Shown here piece after piece: positions 35,467-43,305 of a stretch of DNA of 64,000 nucleotides. Under the pieces are notes generated by a model. The model was not told the origin of the DNA. It saw only the letters and a program-made list of their open reading frames with translations, and did not search any database. The stretch covers positions 297,924 through 361,923 of the forward strand of contig NZ_FUWS01000002.1 in assembly GCF_900167435.1 (NCBI RefSeq), in the 5' to 3' direction. This DNA comes from Marinactinospora thermotolerans DSM 45154 (GTDB lineage: Bacteria > Actinomycetota > Actinomycetes > Streptosporangiales > Streptosporangiaceae). A program made the position numbers and the translations under genes. The first letter of the stretch is position 1. The number at the start of each line of letters is the position of its first letter.

Positions 35467-36708
35467 ATGCCCCTGCCCTCCCTGTCCCGCGAGGCGTGCG
35501 CCGAACTGGACGCCGCCGACCCGCTCGCCCCGCGCCGTGCGGACTTCCTGCTCCCCGAGGGGGTGATCTACCTCGACGGCAACTCCCTGGGAGCGCTGCC
35601 CCGGGCCGTCCCGGGGCGGGTCGCCCACCTGATCGAACAGGAGTGGGGAAGAGGGCTGGTCCGCAGCTGGAACGACGCGGGCTGGTGGGACCAGCCGCGC
35701 GCCCTCGCCGCCATGCTGGCCCCGCTCGTGGGGGCCGCCTCCGACGAGGTCGTCGTCGGCGACGGCACCTCGGCGAACCTGTTCAAGACGCTCGTCGCGG
35801 CGCTGCGCCTCAACCCGGACCGTCGCGTGGTGGTGGCCGAGGCCGGTGCATTCCCGACCGACCTCTACATCGCCCAGGGCGTCGCCGAACTGTTCGACGG
35901 GGTGCGGCTGCGCCTGGTGGGACCGGGCGGCGAGGAGCTGGCGGAGGCGCTGCGGCCGGGGGACGTGGGGGCCGTCCTGCTCGGCCACGTCGACTACCGC
36001 ACCGGCGAGCTGCGCGACATGGCCGCCGAGACCCGGCTCGCCCACGACCACGGCGCGCTGGCGGTGTGGGACCTGTGCCACAGCGTCGGCGCGCTCCCCG
36101 TGGAGCTGTCGGCCTGCGGCGCCGACTTCGCGGTGGGCTGCACCTACAAGTACCTCAACGCGGGCCCCGGCGCCCCGGCCTTCACCTACGTCGCCGCCCG
36201 CCACCACGCGCGCGCCCGCCAGCCCCTCACCGGCTGGCACGGCCACGCCCGCCCGTTCGACTTCACCGGGGACTACGAGCCCGCGGCCGGCGCCAGCTGC
36301 TTCCTCAGCGGCTCCCAGCCGCTGGTCGCGGCGGCCGCGGTGGAGGCGGCGCTCCAGGTGTGGCGCGGCGTCGACCTGGCGCTGGTGCGCGCCAAGAGCC
36401 TGGCGCTGACCGACCTGTTCCTGGAGCTGACCAGGCCCGCCGGCCTGGAGGTGGTGACACCGCTGGAGCACGCGCGCCGGGGCAGTCAGGTGTCGCTGCG
36501 CCACCCGGACGGCTACGCGATGGTCCAGGCGCTCATCGAACGCGGGATCATCGGGGACTTCCGCGCCCCCGACATCCTGCGCTTCGGCTTCACCCCGCTG
36601 TACCTGCGCCACGTCGATGTCTTCGACGCGGCCACGGCACTGGTCGAGGTGGTGCGCGGAGGGGAGTGGCGCGACCCGCGTTTCGCGCGGCGCGCCCAGG
36701 TGACCTGA
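35467..36708 (+). CDS. kynU: Kynureninase
   Basis: PLP enzyme cleaving kynurenine to anthranilate and alanine. 413 residues. Family marks are YLDGNSLGALPRAVPGRVAH near the N-terminus, the PLP-binding Lys228 in GCTYKYLNAGPGAPAF, and FRAPDILRFGFTPLYLRHVD near the end. It follows kynA by 48 bases and forms an operon with it. No kynurenine formamidase gene is next to the pair, so that step must be supplied from elsewhere. The product anthranilate may feed catabolism or secondary metabolites; no such cluster is visible. Confidence 0.96.
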   Translation: MPLPSLSREACAELDAADPLAPRRADFLLPEGVIYLDGNSLGALPRAVPGRVAHLIEQEWGRGLVRSWNDAGWWDQPRALAAMLAPLVGAASDEVVVGDGTSANLFKTLVAALRLNPDRRVVVAEAGAFPTDLYIAQGVAELFDGVRLRLVGPGGEELAEALRPGDVGAVLLGHVDYRTGELRDMAAETRLAHDHGALAVWDLCHSVGALPVELSACGADFAVGCTYKYLNAGPGAPAFTYVAARHHARARQPLTGWHGHARPFDFTGDYEPAAGASCFLSGSQPLVAAAAVEAALQVWRGVDLALVRAKSLALTDLFLELTRPAGLEVVTPLEHARRGSQVSLRHPDGYAMVQALIERGIIGDFRAPDILRFGFTPLYLRHVDVFDAATALVEVVRGGEWRDPRFARRAQVT

Positions 36709-36719
36709 GCCGTGCGGTC

Positions 36720-37235
36720 TCAGCGCGAGCGGGCGCGGTGCGCGGCGACGTTGACCCGGTTGGCGCAGGCCACGGAGCAGAAGCGGCGCCGGCCGTTGCG
36801 GGAGACGTCGACGTAGACCCGGTCGCACCCCTCGCGCCCGCAACGGCCCAGCCGGTGGCCGCCGGCCCCGCAGATGGCCACGGCCAGGCCGCCGGCCGTG
36901 GTCGCCTTGAGCCGGGTGACGGTCTCCCGGGTCTGACTGACGTAGTGCAGATGGGGTTGCGACCCGTCGTGCATGGAGACCTGGACGCCGGTGGCGGCGT
37001 CCCGCAGCAGCGCGTTGACCAGGTCGATCTGGCGCTGTGGGTCGGTCTCGCCGAAGACGGGCCGCAGGCGTTCGACCCAGGCGAGCAGGCGCCCGGCCTG
37101 TTCGGCGTCGATGTCGGGCCGGGTGATCTGGTGGCGGCGCAGGATGTCGCTGAGCGCGGTGTGGTGGTGGTCGGTCGCGTTCAGGAGGTCGGCGGCGACG
37201 AAGGAACCCGTACCTCCGTAAGTGTTGAACTGCAC
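36720..37235 (-). CDS. CGNR zinc-finger protein (ABATE-domain family)
   Basis: About 171 residues. The N-terminal VQFNTYGGTGSFVAADLLNA opens the ABATE stress-associated domain. The C-terminal zinc finger is CGREGCDRVYVDVSRNGRRR, then FCSVACANRVNVAAHRAR, with the CGNR-type final motif written here as CANR. Start is uncertain: GTG 37235 matches known relatives, while ATG 37262 adds nine residues and overlaps the divergent small gene's ATG. It probably binds DNA as a regulator; targets unknown. Confidence 0.83.
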   Translation of the reverse strand: MQFNTYGGTGSFVAADLLNATDHHHTALSDILRRHQITRPDIDAEQAGRLLAWVERLRPVFGETDPQRQIDLVNALLRDAATGVQVSMHDGSQPHLHYVSQTRETVTRLKATTAGGLAVAICGAGGHRLGRCGREGCDRVYVDVSRNGRRRFCSVACANRVNVAAHRARSR

Positions 37236-37260
37236 AAGGCCATTACAGCACCCTGGGGAC

Positions 37261-37446
37261 ATGACGAGTGAACGGTGTGCCGCGTGCGGCCGTGAATCGG
37301 TCGACGCGCGGGTCGAGTCCGCCCACTACACCTCCGAGGGGATCGTGCGCTACCGCCAGTGCGCCTGTGGGCGGCGCTGGGTGGACGTGGCGCGCTTCGC
37401 CGTCGTGGCCGGCCACGACGGTCTGCCCTGGAGCGGCCCCAACTGA
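37261..37446 (+). CDS. Small zinc-ribbon protein, unknown function
   Basis: 61 residues with two cysteine pairs: CAACGRESVDARVESAHYTS and RYRQCACGRRWVDVARF. The spacing (CxxC, then CxC 25 residues later) suits a rubredoxin-like zinc ribbon. ATG 37261 has GGGG just upstream. It diverges from the CGNR gene, and if that gene starts at 37262 the two start codons share two bases (CATG). Function unknown; the coding pattern and motif support a real gene. Confidence 0.6.
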   Translation: MTSERCAACGRESVDARVESAHYTSEGIVRYRQCACGRRWVDVARFAVVAGHDGLPWSGPN

Positions 37447-37991
37447 GGTCCGCCGTGACCCGGGCGTGGAACTCTCCTGGCGACACCGGGAGGGTCCACG
37501 CCGCAGGAGGTGTGGCGGGCCTCATCTTCCCTTGTGTTCCGGATCGCTTCAGAGGGGCGCCGGATACCCCTGTGACCTGCGAAAACCCTTATGTGCGCGG
37601 GAAATTCGCCAGGTGACCGTCAAGGGATGATCAAGGGCTGAATAGGTCCCTTATGGGTTTTACCTTTCGAGCTTGCCCTTTTTACTTTTCTGTGGGTTAG
37701 AGTCCTTCGTGATTGGTTCGTGACCCTCCCTTTGCGGAGGTAGGACCGATGTCGAGCCCCGGACGCGATCGGCGTCCGGGAGAGCGAGACTCTCACCCGC
37801 GCGGCGACGCGACCCCGTGCCAAGGAGCCCGGGAGAATCGGCCCCTGAAACACCGGCCCGCCGCAGCCACACGCCCGACGATCCTGTCACGTGTGGTCCC
37901 GCATAGCCGGGGATCGCCTGTCCACGCATTCCTCAGCGGCCCCTGCCCCGTCTCGGCTCGACCCTCTGCTCCCGACCGCCTTCTTTTTCTT
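37447..37991 (+). other. 545-bp leader with promoter-like AT-rich block and hairpins
   Basis: Between 37560 and 37720 the sequence becomes AT-rich, with TTGCCC and TAGAGT spaced about 19 bases apart, a possible promoter. Downstream are hairpins CCTCC/GGAGG (about 37727-37742) and a 9-base stem at 37758-37766 with 37772-37780, then AGAG/CTCT (37781-37793). A pyrimidine run precedes ATG 37992. The layout resembles a structured regulatory leader, but I could not match it to a riboswitch class. Confidence 0.5.
37758..37780 (+). promoter_or_regulatory. Strong hairpin in the leader
   Basis: CCCGGACGC (37758-37766) pairs perfectly with GCGTCCGGG (37772-37780) across a 5-base loop, followed at once by a weaker second hairpin. 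It is 210 bases upstream of the surface-protein start. Confidence 0.6.
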
Positions 37992-38924
37992 ATGAAGAAC
38001 ACCCAAGAGTCCCTCCAGCACGGCGAAGTCAAGGCTTCCTACTTCTGGGACGATGGTTCCGGGATCAACGGCGACACCGGTGCCCCCGCCTCCGGCGAAC
38101 CCATGCAGAAGGGCCTTTTCGCCAGCCCCAGCTGGCCTCTCGGAACCGAGGGGTACGTCACCTACAACGGCAAGAAGGCCGAATTCTTCATCGGCGACCG
38201 GGGGCCCGGCGTGCCCTCGCACGACTGCAACGTCCTGCTCGACATGGACGGCAAGACGTTCGCCGAGCTGACCGGCGGCACCTGGAACGACACCACCCTC
38301 GTCGTGGAGGACGCGGGCGGCCTCGGTCACGTCAACGTCGAGTACACGATCACCAAGTGGGGCGACGGCCACGGCACCCCCGGCGCGCCGCACCCGTTCG
38401 GCCAGGAGGGCAACAAGTGCGAGAGCGCGGTCTCCGCGGCACCCGCCGCGGCCGAGCCCGAGCAGCCCGCGGCCGACGAGCGCAGCGCCGATGAGCAGGC
38501 GTCGGCCGACGAGCAGCAGGCGGCCGAGACCGAGCAGGCCGACGAACAGCAGGCCGACGAACAGCAGGCGGCCGACTCCGGCCAGGCCGAGGAGCAGTCC
38601 GAGCCCGAGCAGGAGCAGCAGACCGCGGCCGCGGACGCCCAGGCGACCCCGCCCGCCGATGGCGGCTCCCCGGACGGGCAGGAGGCCACCGAGGCCCCCG
38701 TCACCCACGCGATGAGCGAGGTCGCCACCCCCGGCGGCATGTCCCTCGTCGCCGACAGCACCCCGATGGTCTCCGGCGGGGTCGGCGTGGTGCTCGTCTC
38801 GGCGGTCGCCGCGGCCGCGGTCGTCGCCAAGCGCAAGGCCGCGACGGCCCGCCCCAACGGACGTCACCGCAAGCCGGCGCTCCTGGCCCGGCTGACCGCG
38901 CGCGACGTCTCCGCGGGCGCCTGA
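37992..38924 (+). CDS. RlpA/double-psi beta-barrel-like protein with C-terminal membrane anchor
   Basis: 310 residues from ATG 37992. Residues 10-140 (VKASYFWDDGSGINGDTGAP, FFIGDRGPGVPSHDC, GGLGHVNVEYTITKWGDG) look like a double-psi beta-barrel cell-wall domain. Residues 150-235 are an Ala/Glu/Gln-rich spacer with ADEQQ-type repeats. A hydrophobic helix GGVGVVLVSAVAAAAVV and a basic tail end the protein like a surface anchor. Puzzlingly, no N-terminal signal peptide and no Shine-Dalgarno are seen; the frame is open upstream to 37713 but gives no signal sequence. The true start is therefore uncertain. Confidence 0.7.
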   Translation: MKNTQESLQHGEVKASYFWDDGSGINGDTGAPASGEPMQKGLFASPSWPLGTEGYVTYNGKKAEFFIGDRGPGVPSHDCNVLLDMDGKTFAELTGGTWNDTTLVVEDAGGLGHVNVEYTITKWGDGHGTPGAPHPFGQEGNKCESAVSAAPAAAEPEQPAADERSADEQASADEQQAAETEQADEQQADEQQAADSGQAEEQSEPEQEQQTAAADAQATPPADGGSPDGQEATEAPVTHAMSEVATPGGMSLVADSTPMVSGGVGVVLVSAVAAAAVVAKRKAATARPNGRHRKPALLARLTARDVSAGA

Positions 38925-38940
38925 GCGGAGTGAACGGCGA

Positions 38941-38975
38941 TCGGGCCCGGGCGCGTCACGCGTGCCCGGGCCCGA
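38941..38975. terminator. Twelve-base-pair hairpin between convergent genes
   Basis: Perfect arms 38941-38952 and 38964-38975 with an 11-base loop. They sit between the surface-protein gene and the convergent E2 gene and likely terminate both transcripts. Confidence 0.8.
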
Positions 38976-38981
38976 CCCGTC

Positions 38982-40316
38982 TCACAGGTCGCCCAGCAGC
39001 AGCTGGGGCCGCTCCACGCAATCGGCGACGAACCGCAGGAACCCGCCGGCCTCGGCGCCGTCACAGGCCCGGTGGTCGAAGGCCAGGGTCAGCTCGACCA
39101 CCGGACGCGCCACGAGCTCGTCCCCGGACACCCACGGGCGCTTCACGATCCGCCCCATCCCCAGGATCGCCACCTCCGGGTGGTTGATGATCGCGGCTGA
39201 CCCGTCCACACCGAACACGCCGTAGTTGTTCACGGTGAACGTGCCCCCGGTCAGCAGGCCGGGGGTGAGCGTCCCCGAGCGCGCCGCGGCCGTCCGCTCC
39301 CGCACCGCCGCCGACAACTCCCGCGCCGACAGCAGGTGGGCGTCCGGCACCACCGGGACCACCAGGCCGCGCGGGGTCTGCGCGGCGAACCCCAGGGCCA
39401 CGTGCGAGAACCGCACCAGCTCCCCGCGTTCGCCGTCGAACTGGGCGTTCAACGACGGGAAGCGCGCCAGGCCCAGAACGCAGAACCTCGCCACCAGGCC
39501 CAGCACACCGACCGGCCGATCGGGATCGGCCGCGTTGAGATCGTCGCGCAACGCCAGCAGGGCGGAGGCATCGGCGTCGACCCACACCGTCGCCTCGGGG
39601 ATCTCGCGGCGGGAACGGGACAGCCGGTCGGCCATCGTGCGCTGCGCGCCGCGCAGCGCGATCCGCTCGCCCTCCGCCCGCCGCGGCCGGGGCGGCGCGG
39701 CCCCCACCTCCGCCGCGTGCCGGGCGACGATCGCCGCCTCCACGTCACGGCGCAACACCAGGCCGCCCCCGCCGGTGCCCTCGATCAGCCCCACGTCCAA
39801 GCCGTGCTCCCGGGCCAGGCGGCGTACCAGGGGGGAGACCACCGGGGTGCGGCCGGGGGCCGCGGGGGACGATCGCGGACCGGACGCCGTTGTCCGGCTC
39901 GCGCCGCCGGCGTCGAGACGCCGGGTCCGTCCGCGGCGGCGGGTCTCCTCCCGGGGCCCGTAGCCCACCAGGACCGCCCCGGAGCCGCCCGAGGCGTCCT
40001 CCGCGGCCGGGCGCGCCGCGGGGACGACGACACCGGGCTCGTCGAAACCGCCCTCCGTGCCCTGCGCCCCGGTGTCCACGCCGATGAGCGGGGCCCCGAC
40101 GGGGATCACCTCGCCCTCGGCCCCGTGCAGGGCGCCGACCCGGCCGGCGAACGGACAGGGCACCTCCACCACCGCCTTGGCGGTCTCCACCTCGACCACC
40201 GGCTGGTCCACGGTCACGGTGTCGCCGACCGCGACCAGCCAACGCACGATCTCCGCCTCGGTCAGCCCCTCGCCGAGGTCGGGCAGCGCGAACTCCCGGA
40301 ACGGTCCCTGGCTCAT
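38982..40316 (-). CDS. bkdC: 2-Oxoacid dehydrogenase E2, dihydrolipoamide acyltransferase
   Basis: 444 residues. The lipoyl domain (about 5-80) carries Lys47 in VEVETAKAVVEV. A Gly/Arg/Ala-rich linker follows, then the peripheral-subunit-binding domain (VSPLVRRLAREHGLDVGLIE). The acyltransferase domain contains FTVNNYGVFGVDGSAAIINH and the catalytic DHRACDGAEAGGFL near the C-terminus. ATG 40316 overlaps the E1 beta stop by four bases. The complex converts branched-chain 2-oxoacids (or pyruvate) to acyl-CoA. The E1 arrangement and AsnC neighbour favour branched-chain substrates, giving starters for branched fatty acids. E3 is not nearby. Confidence 0.93.
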   Translation of the reverse strand: MSQGPFREFALPDLGEGLTEAEIVRWLVAVGDTVTVDQPVVEVETAKAVVEVPCPFAGRVGALHGAEGEVIPVGAPLIGVDTGAQGTEGGFDEPGVVVPAARPAAEDASGGSGAVLVGYGPREETRRRGRTRRLDAGGASRTTASGPRSSPAAPGRTPVVSPLVRRLAREHGLDVGLIEGTGGGGLVLRRDVEAAIVARHAAEVGAAPPRPRRAEGERIALRGAQRTMADRLSRSRREIPEATVWVDADASALLALRDDLNAADPDRPVGVLGLVARFCVLGLARFPSLNAQFDGERGELVRFSHVALGFAAQTPRGLVVPVVPDAHLLSARELSAAVRERTAAARSGTLTPGLLTGGTFTVNNYGVFGVDGSAAIINHPEVAILGMGRIVKRPWVSGDELVARPVVELTLAFDHRACDGAEAGGFLRFVADCVERPQLLLGDL

Positions 40317-41371
40317 GACCGCACCTCCCGGCCACGCCGCGCCCCCGACGCGGGGGGCCGCGCCCCCGACGGGACGGCGTCGGGGTCCACCCAGTCGGCC
40401 TCCCACTGCAACCGGGCGATCGCGTCGAGGATGCGGTCCACGTCGGGCAGGTGGTGGTGCTCCAGGCGAGGCGGCGGATAGGGGATGTCCAGGCCGCCGA
40501 CGCGCAGCACCGGGGCCTCCAGATAGTGGAAGCAGCGCTCGGTGACGCGGGCGGCCACCTCCGCCCCGTACCCGGCGAACGTGGCCGCCTCGTGCACGAC
40601 CAGCGCCCGCCCCGTCTTGCGCACCGACGCGGTCACGGTCGCGTCGTCGAACGGCGCGAGACTGCGCAGGTCCACCACCTCGACGTCACGGCCCTCCTCG
40701 CGCGCGGCCTCGGCCGCCTCCAGCGCGGTCGCCACCATCGGGCCGTAGGCGATGAGGGTGACGTCGGAGCCCGTCCGCCGGACCACGGCACGGTCCATCG
40801 GCGCGGTCCGCACCGGGGTCTCCACCTCCTCCTTCGCCCAGTAGCGGCGCTTGGGCTCCAAGAACACCACCGGGTCGGGGCAGGCGATCGCCTCGCGCAG
40901 CATCGAGTAGGCGTCGGACGGCGTCCCCGGGGTGATGACCCGCAGACCCGGCGTGTGCGCGTAGTAGGCCTCGGAGGAGTCGCTGTGGTGTTCGACGCCG
41001 CCGATGCCGCCGCCGTAGGGGATGCGGATGACGAGCGGCAGGCTCATCCGGCCGCGGGTCCGGTTACGCATCTTGGCCACGTGGGAGACCACCTGTTCGA
41101 ACGCCGGGTAGCCGAAGGCGTCGAACTGCATCTCCACGACCGGACGCAGCCCGTAGGAGGCCATGCCGACGGCCGTGCCGACGATGCCGGACTCGGCCAG
41201 GGGGGAGTCGAAGCAGCGGTCCTCGCCGAACTGCGCGGTCAGCCCGTCGGTGACACGGAACACGCCGCCCAAGGGGCCGACGTCCTCGCCGTAGACGACG
41301 ACGTTGGGATCGTCGTGCAGCGCGTCGCGCAGCGCCCGGTTGAGCGCCTGCGCCATCGTGATCTCGGCCAT
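40313..41371 (-). CDS. bkdB: 2-Oxoacid dehydrogenase E1 beta
   Basis: 352-residue transketolase-type subunit. Motifs are VVVYGEDVGPLGGVFRVTDG, CFDSPLAESGIVGTAVGMAS and GVEHHSDSSEAYYAHTPGLR. The C-terminal transketolase domain has VVDLRSLAPFDDATVTASVR. The final 20 residues are an Arg/Ala-rich extension. ATG 41371. It pairs with E1 alpha immediately upstream (2 bases apart) to decarboxylate the 2-oxoacid with thiamine diphosphate. Confidence 0.94.
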   Translation of the reverse strand: MAEITMAQALNRALRDALHDDPNVVVYGEDVGPLGGVFRVTDGLTAQFGEDRCFDSPLAESGIVGTAVGMASYGLRPVVEMQFDAFGYPAFEQVVSHVAKMRNRTRGRMSLPLVIRIPYGGGIGGVEHHSDSSEAYYAHTPGLRVITPGTPSDAYSMLREAIACPDPVVFLEPKRRYWAKEEVETPVRTAPMDRAVVRRTGSDVTLIAYGPMVATALEAAEAAREEGRDVEVVDLRSLAPFDDATVTASVRKTGRALVVHEAATFAGYGAEVAARVTERCFHYLEAPVLRVGGLDIPYPPPRLEHHHLPDVDRILDAIARLQWEADWVDPDAVPSGARPPASGARRGREVRS

Positions 41372-41373
41372 TC

Positions 41374-42465
41374 TCAGCCCTCCCGGATCTCGTCGCGCAG
41401 GGCCTGGCGCTGCTCGACCAGCTGGGCCGTCGGGGCGGCGTAGACGTGCGCGAACAACTCGTCGGGATCGGGGTCGGGGGCGGCGTCCACGCGCTCGCGC
41501 ACGTCGGCGGCCATCCGCTCGGCCTCGGCGGCGAACCCCGCCAACGTGTCGTCGTCCACGTGGCCCTCCGCGCGCAGCAGCGTCTCCAGCCGCTCGATCG
41601 GGTCGCGCTGCTTCCAGTACTCCACCTCGGAGTCGTCCCGGTAGCGCTGGGGGGCGTCGGCGTTGGTGTGGGCGTCCAGCCGGTAGGTGCGCGCCTCGAC
41701 GATCGCCGGCCCGCCTCCCGCCCGCGCCTCCTCAAGGGCCCGGCCGACCACGGCGTGCACGGCCGCGGCGTCGTTGCCGTCCACGTGGTAGCCGCGCATC
41801 CCGTAGCCGACGGCCTTGTGGGCGAGGGTGGGCGCCGCACTCTGGCGGTGCAGCGGGACGCTGATCGCCCAACCGTTGTTCTGCACCAGGAAGACCACCG
41901 GGGTGTTCCACACGGCGGCGAAGTTGTACGCCTCGTGGGCGTCGCCCTCACTGGTCGCGCCGTCGCCCATGAGGACCAGGGCGGCCACGTCCTCGCCCTT
42001 GTGGCGGGCGGCGTAGGTGAGCCCGACCGCGTGGGAGGCGTTGGTCGCCAGGGGCGTGCACTGGGGGGCGCAGCGGTGCAGGCCCGGGTCGTAACCGCTG
42101 TGCCAGTCGCCGCGGAGCAGGGTCAGCGTCTCGACCGGGTCCACGCCGCGGGTGACCAGCGCGACGCTGTCCCGGTAGGTGGGAAACAGCCAGTCCTGTT
42201 CGGCGAGGGCGAGGACGCCCGCCACCTGGCAGGCCTCCTGACCGTAGGAGGAGGGGTAGACGGCGAGCCGGCCCTGGCGGGCGAGGGCTCCGGCCTGGCG
42301 GTCGAAGCGGCGGCCGACGATCATGGCCCGCAGCAGCGAGGTCAGGGTCGTGGGGGAGGGGCAGGAGACGGTCGGGTCGGCGACGCGCCGGCCGTGCCGG
42401 TCCACCAGGCGTATCGGCTCCAGGGTGGGGAGCGGCGGCGCGATGCGGTCATCGAGGCGCTTCAT
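41374..42465 (-). CDS. bkdA: 2-Oxoacid dehydrogenase E1 alpha
   Basis: 363 residues. The thiamine-diphosphate motif runs from LMGDGATSEGDAHEAYNFAA to FLVQNNGWAISV. Substrate-channel segment YPSSYGQEACQVAGVLALAE and the phosphorylation-loop-like RTYRLDAHTNADAPQRYRDD are also present. ATG 42465. First gene of the three-gene operon, divergent from the AsnC gene at 42598. The alpha/beta split E1 distinguishes it from the single-chain AceE pyruvate dehydrogenase typical of actinomycetes, which supports a branched-chain role. Confidence 0.94.
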   Translation of the reverse strand: MKRLDDRIAPPLPTLEPIRLVDRHGRRVADPTVSCPSPTTLTSLLRAMIVGRRFDRQAGALARQGRLAVYPSSYGQEACQVAGVLALAEQDWLFPTYRDSVALVTRGVDPVETLTLLRGDWHSGYDPGLHRCAPQCTPLATNASHAVGLTYAARHKGEDVAALVLMGDGATSEGDAHEAYNFAAVWNTPVVFLVQNNGWAISVPLHRQSAAPTLAHKAVGYGMRGYHVDGNDAAAVHAVVGRALEEARAGGGPAIVEARTYRLDAHTNADAPQRYRDDSEVEYWKQRDPIERLETLLRAEGHVDDDTLAGFAAEAERMAADVRERVDAAPDPDPDELFAHVYAAPTAQLVEQRQALRDEIREG

Positions 42466-42597
42466 GTCTTGAATATGAGGTGGATCACCCCATAGTGTCC
42501 ATGTTGTCCCGGCAAGGGTGGACGGATTGCTCCGACCGTTGGAAAAAGGGGTAGAACGTCCGGCCGGCGACGCCGTGAGCGGTGTGAGGTGAGACAC
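42466..42597. promoter_or_regulatory. Divergent control region of the bkd operon and AsnC gene
   Basis: It contains a GTCCA-N17-TGGAC dyad at about 42497-42523 and a short AT-rich stretch beside the E1 alpha start. An AsnC-type regulator gene faces it, so this is the likely operator region. Confidence 0.45.
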
Positions 42598-43047
42598 ATG
42601 GCTGCCGGGCTCGACGATGTCGACCGGACCCTCCTCGAACTGCTCCGCGGGGACGGGCGCATGTCGATCCGCGCGCTCGCCGAGCGGGCCCACATCTCCC
42701 GCGCCAACGCCTACGCCCGCCTGGACCGCCTCCGCCGCGACGGGGTGATCCGGGGGTTCACCGTGGTCATCGACCCCGAGAAGTGCGGTGCCGGCCTGGC
42801 CGCCTATGTGTCGGTGCGCATCGAACAGCACTCCTGGGAACGGTTCCGCGACCACCTGCGCCACATCCCCGAGATCGACCACGCGGCGCTGGTCTCCGGC
42901 GACGCCGACCTCCTCCTGCTCGTCCGCGTCGCCGACGCCCCGGCCCTGCGCACCCTCGTCCTGGAACGCCTCCAGCGCATTCCCGAGGTCCACTCCACCC
43001 GCACCATGTTCATCCTCGACGAACCCCCGGTGATGCACCGCCCTTAG
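42598..43047 (+). CDS. Lrp/AsnC-family regulator (BkdR-like)
   Basis: 149 residues. HTH: VDRTLLELLRGDGRMSIRAL, then AERAHISRANAYARLDRLRR. Effector domain: GFTVVIDPEKCGAGLAAYVS and VSGDADLLLLVRVADAPALR. ATG 42598 has GAGGTGA 6 bases upstream. Divergent from the 2-oxoacid dehydrogenase operon, it most likely senses branched-chain amino acids and activates that operon, as BkdR does in pseudomonads; direct evidence is only its position. Confidence 0.92.
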   Translation: MAAGLDDVDRTLLELLRGDGRMSIRALAERAHISRANAYARLDRLRRDGVIRGFTVVIDPEKCGAGLAAYVSVRIEQHSWERFRDHLRHIPEIDHAALVSGDADLLLLVRVADAPALRTLVLERLQRIPEVHSTRTMFILDEPPVMHRP

Positions 43048-43305
43048 ACGCGGTATCAGAGGCGTGGGAACGGGCGGCGCTTTCGGGATCCGTCCCGCGA
43101 CCGGCCGCTCGCGGACGGTCGGCCCGGGAGCGACCGGAGGCGACGCCCACCGTCCTGGATGGCCGGTCCCGTCACGCCGCTGACCGGCCGGCAACGCCAT
43201 GGCCGGGGAGGCGGGACGCTCCGCCGCCCTACCCGGCGGGGATGCGCGCGATGTCGGACGGGTGGATCATGATTCCCCCGACAACGGCGGAAAGGCGGAC
43301 GGGAC

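Noticed and set aside
37560-37991. Cyclic di-AMP (ydaO) riboswitch before the surface protein
   Set aside because: The conserved GGTGAAT and GACAGCTAA blocks are not present; only generic hairpins are seen.
38500-38640. CRISPR-like repetition
   Set aside because: It is a coding low-complexity repeat (ADEQQ-type), without spacers of constant length.
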